Source: Longimicrobiales bacterium (GTDB lineage: Bacteria; Gemmatimonadota; Gemmatimonadetes; Longimicrobiales; Gaopeijiaceae). From it: a stretch of 64,000 bases of DNA. Location: assembly GCA_029245345.1 (NCBI GenBank), contig JAQWPM010000013.1:1-64000 (forward strand), written 5' to 3'. The translations under genes were made by a program, and so were the position numbers. Below, in pieces: positions 8,467 to 16,062 of the stretch. Each line of letters starts with the position of its first letter. Positions within the stretch are counted from its first letter, which is position 1. The notes under the pieces are model-generated. The model was not told the DNA's origin, did not search any database, and worked only from the letters and a program-made list of their open reading frames with translations.

Positions 8467-9798
8467 AATCAGGTAGAACTCAGTCTGTCTCCCATCGACC
8501 CAATCCCACCCGTCCTCTAACAGTGCCGCGTCTTCCTCCAGCGCGAAACGCACGGATTGCCCGTCCCACTCCGGCACGTCGTAGCGCGCATTCAATTCGA
8601 TGGAGTGCCAGGTGTTCGGACGCAGCTGATAGTCACCGCGGACGGGAACCCCAGTCTGGTAGTCCGTCATCCCTATTGGCGGGCCCGCGGCGTGTCCGTG
8701 GTATCCGATGGGGTGACAGTAGATCGTCGCTTGGAGGCCTTCGGTTGCGGCTTGGGCGAGCGCCCCGGCCAGGGCCTCGTTCCCCGTCGTGCCGGCAGGG
8801 CCGTTCATCATCGTCAGGTCCTGGAGCCGGTTCGCGCGGCGCAGACCTTCCTTGAGCCCCTCGGGTGCGTCGGTCTCTCCGGGCAGAAGCACGTACGCGT
8901 TGTGTTGCGTGTCGGTGGAGTAGCCCAGACCAATAATGCCGAAGTCGGTGTGCAGCATGTCTCCGCGTTCGATGACCGTGCCGTGCGCACCGGCCTCCGG
9001 GACTCCCCCGCGCCGCTGCACGTTCACAGACGGATGGAACCACTGCCCGAGCCCGAGCTCAGCGACCCGCTGACGCATCCACCAGACGACGTCCTGATTC
9101 GTCGTCACACCCGGGACGATCACCTCGTTGGAGAACGCTTCCGCGATGATCTGATGAGCAACACGCATCACGCTACGGTACTGATCCGTCTCCCGCGGCA
9201 GCTTCGCCTCGAGCCAACTCACGGCGAGCATCTCGGCGGATTCGAGCCGGTCCACGTACTTGTCGCTCAATGCGCCCTCTAGGCGCATGTACTCGTTGTG
9301 CGTGAGCCCGTCCGCGTGATTCCACCTGTCGGACACGTTGATCCCAATGCGCTGCGGGTCACGCTCCTCGATGAGGCGCGCGAGGTTCACGTACTGCGAG
9401 TCGTTGTGCGTCCGATACACGTCGAAGACGCCCTGATAGTCCGAGCGACCGACGCTGAGGCGTTCCACTCCCTGACCGGGACCGAGATCGTGGAACATGA
9501 TGATGGTCCTACGCCGCGAAGAGTAGGTCGTGATGGGCGCCATCGAACGGAAGACCGGGTCCGAGTTGTACTCCCGCGTGATCACGAGCCACATGTCGAA
9601 GCCTTCTCGGCGCATCAACTCCGGCAGGAGCTCGTCGAACCGATCCGTGATGCGCTCCTTGATCAACGGATCTTCCTGGCGATGTGTCAGGACGACGTTG
9701 TCGGGGCGTGTCTGCTCGGCGCGTGGGAGCTGAGCGGCTGCCGGGCTCGCGACGAGGAGGAGCGAGAGGACAAGGAGGAGCGTGCGTGTAGGGGTCAT
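8461..9798 (-). CDS. Exported M24-family metallopeptidase
   Basis: The 445-residue product starts at the ATG at 9798, since MTPTRTLLLVLSLLLVASPAAAQ is a good signal peptide; in-frame starts at 9843 and 9837 would only add a poor extension. The M24 metal set is intact: Asp in HTDFGIIGLG and STDTQ, His in YHGHAAGPP, Glu in HSIELNAR, Glu in ALEEDA. The N-terminal 190 residues form the creatinase-like domain. It is a paralogue of the neighbouring plus-strand M24 lipoprotein, which it faces tail to tail with 26 bases between coding ends. Periplasmic cleavage of proline-containing peptides is the family-based guess. Confidence 0.9.
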   Translation of the reverse strand: MTPTRTLLLVLSLLLVASPAAAQLPRAEQTRPDNVVLTHRQEDPLIKERITDRFDELLPELMRREGFDMWLVITREYNSDPVFRSMAPITTYSSRRRTIIMFHDLGPGQGVERLSVGRSDYQGVFDVYRTHNDSQYVNLARLIEERDPQRIGINVSDRWNHADGLTHNEYMRLEGALSDKYVDRLESAEMLAVSWLEAKLPRETDQYRSVMRVAHQIIAEAFSNEVIVPGVTTNQDVVWWMRQRVAELGLGQWFHPSVNVQRRGGVPEAGAHGTVIERGDMLHTDFGIIGLGYSTDTQHNAYVLLPGETDAPEGLKEGLRRANRLQDLTMMNGPAGTTGNEALAGALAQAATEGLQATIYCHPIGYHGHAAGPPIGMTDYQTGVPVRGDYQLRPNTWHSIELNARYDVPEWDGQSVRFALEEDAALLEDGWDWVDGRQTEFYLIR

Positions 9799-9881
9799 CG
9801 GGGTCTGTCTCGGAGTGCGGATCGACTGAGGATCCATGCACAATGAGACGCCTCGCCATTGTACGCGAGCGGGGGGGCGGC

Positions 9882-10751
9882 CTACAAGCCGCGCATGTGC
9901 TCCGGCCGGAGCGGGATTTCGCCAGCCAGTGCCGCGTCCAACGCAGCAACCATGCGCTCTCGGTCCTGCGGCAGTCGCCCGCCGATCGGTACGTAATTCG
10001 ATGCGTGGTTTGTGCGGAAGAGTGCGTTGGAGGGCCGCGCCTCGTGGACGATCGTGCGTAGCTCGGTAAGGAGCCCGTTCACGTCCGGAAGTTCGAAGCG
10101 TCCCTTCTCCATCATCCTCTGAAGGGGTGTGCCGGGGATGATGGTCAGCGTCAGCGATGCGAGATACTCAGGGTCCATCGCGGTGACGAGACGTGCCGTC
10201 GCTTTCGCATGTTCTGCGCTCCGCTCGACTCCGCCGGCTCCGAGGAGAGTGATCATACTCAGCTCGAGCCCCGCGGCATGAGTCTTGGCGGCCGCGTTTG
10301 CATGGTCGTCGAATGTCCCGCCCTTCACGAGCCGACGTAGTGTCTCGTCGTCTCCGGACTCTGGTCCGATGTAGAGGAGCGTCAGCCCCGCTTCGCGCAG
10401 CTGTTCGAGTTCAGCCTCGGTCTTCTCGAGCACGTTCCCGGCCGTGGCATAACAGGCGACTTGGCGGAGGAGCGGGAAGGCACTCTTGACGGCCTCGAGA
10501 ACGGTAAGCCATCGATCGACGTCCATGACGAGTGCGTCGCCGTCCGCGACGAAGACCTTTTCTACGTCGTTGTAGAGTTGGCCGGCAGCCTCGACATCCT
10601 CGAGGACTTCGGGCAAGGGGCGTTCCCGGAAGTCCACGCCGCGGTACATGTCGCAGTACGTACACAGGTTGTGTGAACAACCGATGGTCGCTTGCATGAT
10701 GTACGAGCGCGCCTCAGACGGCGGTCGGTAGACTTTGCCTTCGTAGCGCAT
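9882..10751 (-). CDS. Radical SAM protein
   Basis: I place the start at the ATG at 10751 (MRYEGKVYRPP), giving 289 residues; upstream in-frame sequence does not look like protein. The cluster motif GCSHNLCTYCDMYRGVDF has Cys spacing C-x4-C-x2-C, which I know from an uncharacterised radical SAM subfamily. A TIM-barrel pattern follows, with VFVADGDAL, GLTLLYIGPESGDD (glycine-rich SAM contact) and SLTLTIIPGTPL. The protein would bind a [4Fe-4S] cluster and SAM in the cytoplasm; no substrate is known to me. It is monocistronic and divergent from the RidA-led operon. Confidence 0.82.
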   Translation of the reverse strand: MRYEGKVYRPPSEARSYIMQATIGCSHNLCTYCDMYRGVDFRERPLPEVLEDVEAAGQLYNDVEKVFVADGDALVMDVDRWLTVLEAVKSAFPLLRQVACYATAGNVLEKTEAELEQLREAGLTLLYIGPESGDDETLRRLVKGGTFDDHANAAAKTHAAGLELSMITLLGAGGVERSAEHAKATARLVTAMDPEYLASLTLTIIPGTPLQRMMEKGRFELPDVNGLLTELRTIVHEARPSNALFRTNHASNYVPIGGRLPQDRERMVAALDAALAGEIPLRPEHMRGL

Positions 10752-10937
10752 GCGAGAAGTGTCTCTACGACTAGTTGATGGAGAAGTCCGGGACCGTGGG
10801 GCCGCATTTGGAAACATTCTATGCTCTCCACAGGTCAGCAAGTGACTGTGATGCCTGAGGGCTCTCCACTTGTTCAATCGACGGGGGCACCGCAAGCTCG
10901 GGTGAGCCCGCATCCACCAACAAAATTGAGTCATCCC

Positions 10938-11510
10938 ATGCCCAATCTCCCGACCCGCCGCCGATTCTTTGGCGGCGCTGCGACCGCCGCCCTCGGATTC
11001 ATGCTCCCGGAGCGCTTGATAGCGGTCACCGGACGCCCTCAGGTACGCCCCGAAGCCCGCCTCGCCGAACTCGGAATCGTCTTGCCGACACCGGTTGCTC
11101 CGGTCGCCACTTATGTGCCCACGGTCTTGGTGGGGAACGTTCTTTATGCTGCTGGACACACACCTCGCATGCCTGATGGCTCACCCGGTTTTCAGGGTAA
11201 GGTGGGAGACGATTATTCCCTAGAAGAAGGGCGTGCTGCCGCGTACCAATGCGGGTTGAACATCCTCGCCACGGTGCGGAACGCCTTGGGCAGCTTGGAT
11301 CGTGTAGAGAGACTCATACGCACCTTCGGAATGGTGAACGCGACGCCTGATTTCACCCAACAGCCACAAGTCATCAATGGCTTCAGTGACTTCATGGTTG
11401 ATATTTTTGGCGAAGAAGCGGGTAAGGGGACACGTGCGGCGGTGGGCATGGGCTCGCTACCGGGTGGCATGGCAGCCGAAATCGAAACGTACTGGGTGGT
11501 AAGGAACTGA
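10938..11510 (+). CDS. Exported RidA/YjgF-family protein
   Basis: The start is the ATG at 10938: MPNLPTRRRFFGGAATAALGF is a twin-arginine-like signal, while the open frame upstream lacks protein character. The mature part is a RidA fold. LFGNVLYAAG-type strands appear as VLVGNVLYAAGHTP, then a helix with ILATVRNALGSLDRVERLIR, and the conserved end GTRAAVGMGSLPGGMAAEIE, where the Arg binds the carboxylate in RidA enamine deaminases. The 190-residue length reflects the leader and a 25-residue linker. It begins a plus-strand operon and sits 5 bases before the next gene. An envelope role for RidA is uncommon; substrate unknown. Confidence 0.83.
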   Translation: MPNLPTRRRFFGGAATAALGFMLPERLIAVTGRPQVRPEARLAELGIVLPTPVAPVATYVPTVLVGNVLYAAGHTPRMPDGSPGFQGKVGDDYSLEEGRAAAYQCGLNILATVRNALGSLDRVERLIRTFGMVNATPDFTQQPQVINGFSDFMVDIFGEEAGKGTRAAVGMGSLPGGMAAEIETYWVVRN

Positions 11511-11515
11511 TCGGA

Positions 11516-11953
11516 ATGGGACGATGTGGATCACGAGTACTTATGATGGCTGCGGTTGTCGTCGCCCTAGCACCGGATTCGGCCTCGGCGCAGTTCGATG
11601 GGCCAGAGGCTCAAGAGGTCCGAGCTCGTGAGGTCGCGTTTGCGAAGACTATGGCCGACCGAGACTTCGAGGCGTTCCTGACGTTCATCGCACCTGATGC
11701 TGTCTTCTTCGCCGGCCATCGGCCACAACGAGGCCGGACCGTCATTGGCGATGTGAGGCGATCCCTCTTCGAAGGTGACGGTGCTCCTTTTGCTTGGGGC
11801 TCTGACCTCGTGCAGGTGATGGACTCCGGAGATGTAGCCTTCTCCTCTGGGCCCGTGACGAGGCCGGACGGGGAGTCTACGTCTCAATTCAACTCCATCT
11901 GGCTGAAAGCCGACGATGAAGTTTGGTACGTGGTGTTGGACAAGGGCTCGTGA
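11516..11953 (+). CDS. Exported SnoaL/DUF4440-like protein
   Basis: The 145-residue product has a signal peptide (hydrophobic core LMMAAVVVALAPDSASAQ) and a cone-fold NTF2-like domain. The domain pattern includes AFAKTMADRDFEAFLTFIAPDAVF, FFAGHRPQRG and FNSIWLKADDEVWYVVLD. Such domains bind or isomerise small molecules or serve as stress-linked binding modules; no catalytic residue can be assigned. It is the second gene of the operon. Its TGA overlaps the GTG of the M15 gene (GTGA at 11950-11953), which indicates translational coupling. Confidence 0.8.
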   Translation: MGRCGSRVLMMAAVVVALAPDSASAQFDGPEAQEVRAREVAFAKTMADRDFEAFLTFIAPDAVFFAGHRPQRGRTVIGDVRRSLFEGDGAPFAWGSDLVQVMDSGDVAFSSGPVTRPDGESTSQFNSIWLKADDEVWYVVLDKGS

Positions 11954-12651
11954 GCGACAGCACGATCTCCACGGGCCGTGACGAGTCACACCTCTGCTCG
12001 GCGGTCCAAAGCGAACGCCTGGGTGTTCGACTTCACAGGAGTGTCGTCGATCCGTTTCTGCGACTTCGCGACGAGGCTGCGATATCTGGGTTCGACCTCA
12101 CGGTGCTGAGCGGTTTTCGCGCGTTCGATCACCAACTCTCCATCTGGAATCGCAAAGCCCGTGGCGACCTAGCCGTGCTGGATTCGGCGGCAGAGCCTCT
12201 TTCGATTCACGAGTTGAGCCCGGCGGAGTGGGTGTACGCCATCCTCAGGTGGTCCGCGCTGCCAGGTGCCTCGCGACACCATTGGGGCACGGACTTGGAT
12301 GTCTATGACCACGCGGCCCGACCCGAGGGATATGAGATCGAGTTGATCCCTGAAGAGGTGGACTCTGGAGGGATGTTCGGCCCGCTGCACGATTGGCTCG
12401 ATGAGCGTATATCTGCGGAGACGGCGGAGGGTTTTTTTCGCCCGTACGATCGCGATCGAGGAGGTGTAGCGCCGGAACGCTGGCATCTGAGCCATGAGCC
12501 GACGGCCTCGTCGCTCGAAGAAGCACTCTCCGTCGGCACGTTACGTGCTGTGCTCCAGAATGCGGATCTCGAATTGAAAGACGTGGTCCTCGGACACCTG
12601 GACGACATCTATGAACGCTTCGTCATCAACACGAACCGGATGACCGCTTGA
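11950..12651 (+). CDS. M15-family D-Ala-D-Ala carboxypeptidase-like protein
   Basis: The GTG at 11950 overlaps the preceding stop and gives 233 residues. VanY/LdcB-type motifs are present: SGFRAFDHQLSIW, then ASRHHWGTDLDVYD with zinc ligands His110 and Asp117, and ERWHLSHEP with catalytic Glu176 and zinc His179. The family cleaves the C-terminal D-amino acid of peptidoglycan stem peptides. No signal peptide is evident, so it may act in the cytoplasm on recycled muropeptides, consistent with mpaA directly after it. The last four bases overlap the mpaA start. Confidence 0.85.
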   Translation: MSDSTISTGRDESHLCSAVQSERLGVRLHRSVVDPFLRLRDEAAISGFDLTVLSGFRAFDHQLSIWNRKARGDLAVLDSAAEPLSIHELSPAEWVYAILRWSALPGASRHHWGTDLDVYDHAARPEGYEIELIPEEVDSGGMFGPLHDWLDERISAETAEGFFRPYDRDRGGVAPERWHLSHEPTASSLEEALSVGTLRAVLQNADLELKDVVLGHLDDIYERFVINTNRMTA

Positions 12652-13343
12652 CCCTTCGCCCGAGACAGGACCGCGGCACGCTCGCTTCGGCGCCCGACGT
12701 ATATGGGCGCTCCCACTTGGGAGCGCCTCTTGAAGTCTGGCGCCCATCGGGTCCCTGTGAGCTGCTGGTATTCGCTGCGATCCACGGTGAGGAAGGTGAG
12801 ACCACGAGCGCTTTGTCCCGCGCGCTTCGTGCCCTGGGCGAACCGTCTCCGCACTGTGCGGTTGTGCTCGCAGCCAATCCGGATGGCTTGAGTCGCGGCA
12901 CCCGTTGCAACGCCCGTGGCGTCGAGCTCAACAGGAACTTCCCGACCCGTGATTGGCAGCCCGACGCGGTCATGCACCGATCGACGCTTGATGCCCCACG
13001 TGACGTCGCCCTCAGTCCCGGCGACGGGCCGGGCTCGGAACCGGAGACCCAAGGGCTCATCCAGCTCATCCAGGCACTCGAGCCCAATGCGGTTGTCGCG
13101 CTCCACGCTCCGTTGGCGTGCATCGATGACCCGAACGACTCGGCCCTGGGGCGATGGCTCGCCGAACGAACGGAGCTTCCGCTCGTTCCGGACGTTGGAT
13201 ATCCCACGCCGGGTTCGTTCGGAACGTGGGGTGCGGAGCAGGGGCTGCCCGTCGTCACGTACGAGTTTGGGCAGACCACACCGGACGGAGCCGCGGCCGA
13301 GCATGTGCCGGTCTTGGTCGATCTCTTGAGCCAGCGGATCTAG
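12648..13343 (+). CDS. mpaA: Murein tripeptide amidase A-like M14 peptidase
   Basis: The TTG at 12648 overlaps the M15 stop (TTGA) and starts a 231-residue protein. Zinc carboxypeptidase residues are visible: His46 and Glu49 in AAIHGEEGETT, Asn-Arg in NARGVELNRNFPT, His153 in VALHAPLACID and catalytic Glu206 in VTYEFGQ. Length and motif order match MpaA, which releases diaminopimelate from L-Ala-D-Glu-mDap during cytoplasmic murein recycling. Coupling to an M15 carboxypeptidase makes a two-step trimming of stem peptides plausible. No signal peptide is present, as expected for MpaA. Confidence 0.85.
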   Translation: MTLRPRQDRGTLASAPDVYGRSHLGAPLEVWRPSGPCELLVFAAIHGEEGETTSALSRALRALGEPSPHCAVVLAANPDGLSRGTRCNARGVELNRNFPTRDWQPDAVMHRSTLDAPRDVALSPGDGPGSEPETQGLIQLIQALEPNAVVALHAPLACIDDPNDSALGRWLAERTELPLVPDVGYPTPGSFGTWGAEQGLPVVTYEFGQTTPDGAAAEHVPVLVDLLSQRI

Positions 13344-13352
13344 GCAGAGCCC

Positions 13353-14585
13353 ATGGTCCTCAACGTCATCTGGGTCGGCTTCTTCCTCGTCGCCTTTGCC
13401 GTAGCAGCGGTGAAGCTGCTCTTCATGGGCGACACGCAGGTCTTCAGTTCAATGGTCACGGCCACCTTCGATATGGCCGAGACCGCCTTCGAGATTTCAC
13501 TGGGCCTGACCGGAGTGCTGACCCTTTGGTTGGGTCTGATGCGGGTAGGGGAGAAGGGCGGTGTGATCGCGGCCCTGTCCAAGGTCGTTCGGCCGTTCTT
13601 CCATCGGATCTTCCCGGAGATCCCGAAAAACCACCCGGTTCACGGCTCCATGGTCATGAACTTCGCCGCCAATATGTTGGGCCTGGACAATGCCGCGACG
13701 CCTTTGGGCCTGAAGGCGATGCAGGAGCTGCAGGAACTGAACCCGAGTGACGATACGGCGTCGAACGCTCAGATCATGTTCCTCGTGCTGAACACATCCG
13801 GACTGACGCTCATCCCGATCAGCGTCATGGTGTATCGCGCTCAAATGGGTGCAGCGAACCCGTCGGACGTCTTCCTTCCCATTCTGCTGACCACATTCTT
13901 CTCCACGATGGCGGGTCTTATCTCTGTCGCCATCGTGCAGCGCATCAACCTGTTCGACCGCGTCGTGATGGGCTATATGGGCGGGCTGACTGCTCTGATT
14001 GCGGGGATGCTCTTCTACTTCTCGCGGTTGCCGCAGGAGCAGGTCCAGCTGGTGTCGACCGTCGTGGCGAACGTTTTGCTCTTCGGCATCATCACCCTCT
14101 TCATCCTGATGGCTGCCATCAAACGAGTGAACGTCTACGAGGCGTTCATCGAGGGGGCGAAGGAAGGCTTCCCGGTGGTCATCAAGATCATTCCATACTT
14201 GGTTGCGATTCTGGTGGGCATTGGGGTGTTCCGGGCGTCAGGCGCCATGGATCTCTTGGTGGGGGGGATCGGTTGGAGCTTCGCGATGGTGGGGATGAAC
14301 ACTGATTTCATCGAAGCGTTGCCCACGGCGCTGATGAAACCCCTGAGTGGAAGCGGTGCACGCGGTATGATGGTTGATGCCATGCAGACCCACGGCGCCG
14401 ACTCGTTCATTGGCCGACTGACGAGCACGTTCCAGGGGTCTACCGACACGACGTTCTACATCATCGCGCTCTATTTCGGGTCGGTTTCCATCAAGAAGAC
14501 CCGACATGCCGTGGCCTGCGGCCTCATCGCGGACGGCACGGCCATCGTAGCAGGGATCTTCATCGGGTACGTGTTCTTCTACTAG
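13353..14585 (+). CDS. SpmA/SpmB fusion, nucleoside-recognition (Gate) protein
   Basis: This 410-residue polytopic membrane protein fuses two Gate domains. The N-half resembles SpmA (MNFAANMLGLDNAATPLGLKAM). The C-half resembles SpmB (EGFPVVIKIIPYLVAILVGI, ALMKPLSGSGARGMMVD, STDTTFYIIALYFG). About ten hydrophobic spans are visible. In Bacillus the separate proteins affect spore dehydration; in non-sporulating Gram-negatives fused versions occur with unknown role, probably transport. It follows mpaA by 9 bases and closes the operon, which points to a murein-peptide or amino-acid related substrate. That link is inference. Confidence 0.85.
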   Translation: MVLNVIWVGFFLVAFAVAAVKLLFMGDTQVFSSMVTATFDMAETAFEISLGLTGVLTLWLGLMRVGEKGGVIAALSKVVRPFFHRIFPEIPKNHPVHGSMVMNFAANMLGLDNAATPLGLKAMQELQELNPSDDTASNAQIMFLVLNTSGLTLIPISVMVYRAQMGAANPSDVFLPILLTTFFSTMAGLISVAIVQRINLFDRVVMGYMGGLTALIAGMLFYFSRLPQEQVQLVSTVVANVLLFGIITLFILMAAIKRVNVYEAFIEGAKEGFPVVIKIIPYLVAILVGIGVFRASGAMDLLVGGIGWSFAMVGMNTDFIEALPTALMKPLSGSGARGMMVDAMQTHGADSFIGRLTSTFQGSTDTTFYIIALYFGSVSIKKTRHAVACGLIADGTAIVAGIFIGYVFFY

Positions 14586-15062
14586 GGTGCCTGCTGCAGG
14601 TCAGAAGATTGCTTCGCGTATGTTGCGATGCGCTCGCTTTCACGCTGAAGCGCCTTGGCCATACCGCCAATACCCTTCTTCATCTGCGTGTCGGTATCAC
14701 CCTTCTTGGCGCGGCCCCGAAAAATGAGCTTATAGCTGTAGTGAATACTGAGCGCGGTGCCTCCTTCGTGTGGGTCAATCGTGAAGTCGGCGGTCGGCAC
14801 CTGAGATCGGCAGCTTGAAGGGCTCGTAGAGGATGACGGTCATGCGTTGATTCGGCTCATACCCGTCGATGCGTTCGTGGACGCCGCGAAGCGGGGCGAA
14901 GTCGCAGTGCCTGGTAGAGCCTAGGCTCACGGGTCCCTCTGAAGTCAGCTCGGACGCGGTCACGCCGGGGCTCCACTCATGGATGGCTCCGAAGTCGTCG
15001 AGTGCCTCCCAGGCCTTCTCTACAGGTGCGTCGATCTGGCGTGTGATCGTGAAGCCCGGCAC
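14582..15062 (-). pseudogene. SRPBCC-family protein, frameshifted
   Basis: Two minus-strand frames make one START-like protein. The upstream part, from about the GTG at 15062, reads VPGFTITRQIDAPVEKAWEAL, FGAIHEWSPGV and MTVILYEPFKLPIS, then runs into non-homologous sequence. The second part begins VPTADFTIDPHEGGTALSIH one frame over and ends at 14582 (MAKALQRESERIATYAKQSS, the usual C-terminal helix). One inserted or lost base near 14800-14812 separates them. SRPBCC proteins bind hydrophobic ligands. It overlaps the 3' end of the SpmAB-like gene by 4 bases. It is either a recent pseudogene or a one-base sequencing error. Confidence 0.75.
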
Positions 15063-15108
15063 TGGTGGGGTCTCTTGAATCTGTTGGGCAGTCCAGTCCT
15101 GCGAGCAG

Positions 15109-16062
15109 TTATTTCGCCAGCGCTTCGTCCACCAGTTCCGACAAGTACTCCCAGTACAGATCGATATAGTTTCGTCCGTCCGGCCCATCCAGCAACCATG
15201 GGTTCATGAGCGTGTGCCGGAGAATGAAGATGTGATCCGCCTCGCGGTCGGCGTCCGCCGGCTCCGAGACGAACGTGCTCGGGTCGATGCCCAATTCATG
15301 AAGAATGCGGTCGGCTTGCCCACTCGGCAGGTTGTTCTTTTCGAGCGACGTGTAGGACCCAATGAACGTCTTAGCCTGAACGGGCTGGCTCGGGTCGACC
15401 TTCATGTTGGCGAATACGTCCCGAGAGAACGTGTTCATCCTTGCCAGGTTTTGGTTGCCGACCGGGTTCAGCGCGAGGCAGACGAGATTGCTGTCCGGTT
15501 CGAAGGGCACGACCAGGGTGACTCGGTCCGCGAGCCTTTCGGCCATGATCTGCGCGGAGTCCCAGAAGCGCTCGCCTGCGCGCAGCGTAATCCTGAGCAG
15601 TCTGCCCAAGCCTTCCGAGTCGAGCGGGAGCACCTTGTGCGTGACGTGCACCGCGGCAGCCGCAGCTCCGGGCTTCGAGCCTTCAAGGATGTATTGACCA
15701 AGGCGGTGGAGCTGCTCTCTCCGTGGCACTTCGTGCTCTCGATCCCCGAGATCGAAGACGTATGCGGCTTCCTGAGCGATGAAGTCGACGACTTCGCGGT
15801 CGCGAGCGATGAATGCCCCGGCCGCATAGGGGATGTAGCCCAGTTTGTGCGGATCCACCGTAATCGAATCCGCTTCGCAGACCGCCTCGAAAGCGTCGTA
15901 AACGAGCTGCGAAGGGAAGTAGGAGAACTCGTTCAGGAGTTCTTCACGCGGGGCGAAGTCCCCGTTCGGCTTCCGAAAAACGGACGTCAGGTATCCACCC
16001 CAGGCGCCGTCTACATGGATTCCGAAGTCGCGTCGATCAGCGTCCTCGCCGCACGCCGAGGC
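15109..16062 (-). pseudogene. Tyrosine-decarboxylase-like PLP enzyme, N-terminally truncated
   Basis: The frame is open from a TGA at 16063-16065 down to TAG at 15109. It contains only the C-terminal half of a group II PLP decarboxylase: DFGIHVDGAWGGYLTSVFR, then SITVDPHKLGYIPYAAGAF with the PLP lysine, YILEGSKPGAAAAAVHVTHK and the end FILRHTLMNPWLLDG. These blocks resemble tyrosine decarboxylase (TyrDC) of enterococci. The roughly 250-350 residue N-terminal part is missing, and there is no credible start codon before the conserved block. Homology begins around 16040, just where the ggt coding sequence ends (16037). A deletion that joined the two genes is the simplest reading. Confidence 0.8.

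Noticed and set aside
8557..9282. A 241-codon plus-strand frame opposite the M24 gene
   Set aside because: It lies wholly inside a gene with clear catalytic motifs, and its product is valine/arginine-rich with no family; antisense shadow of GC-rich codons.
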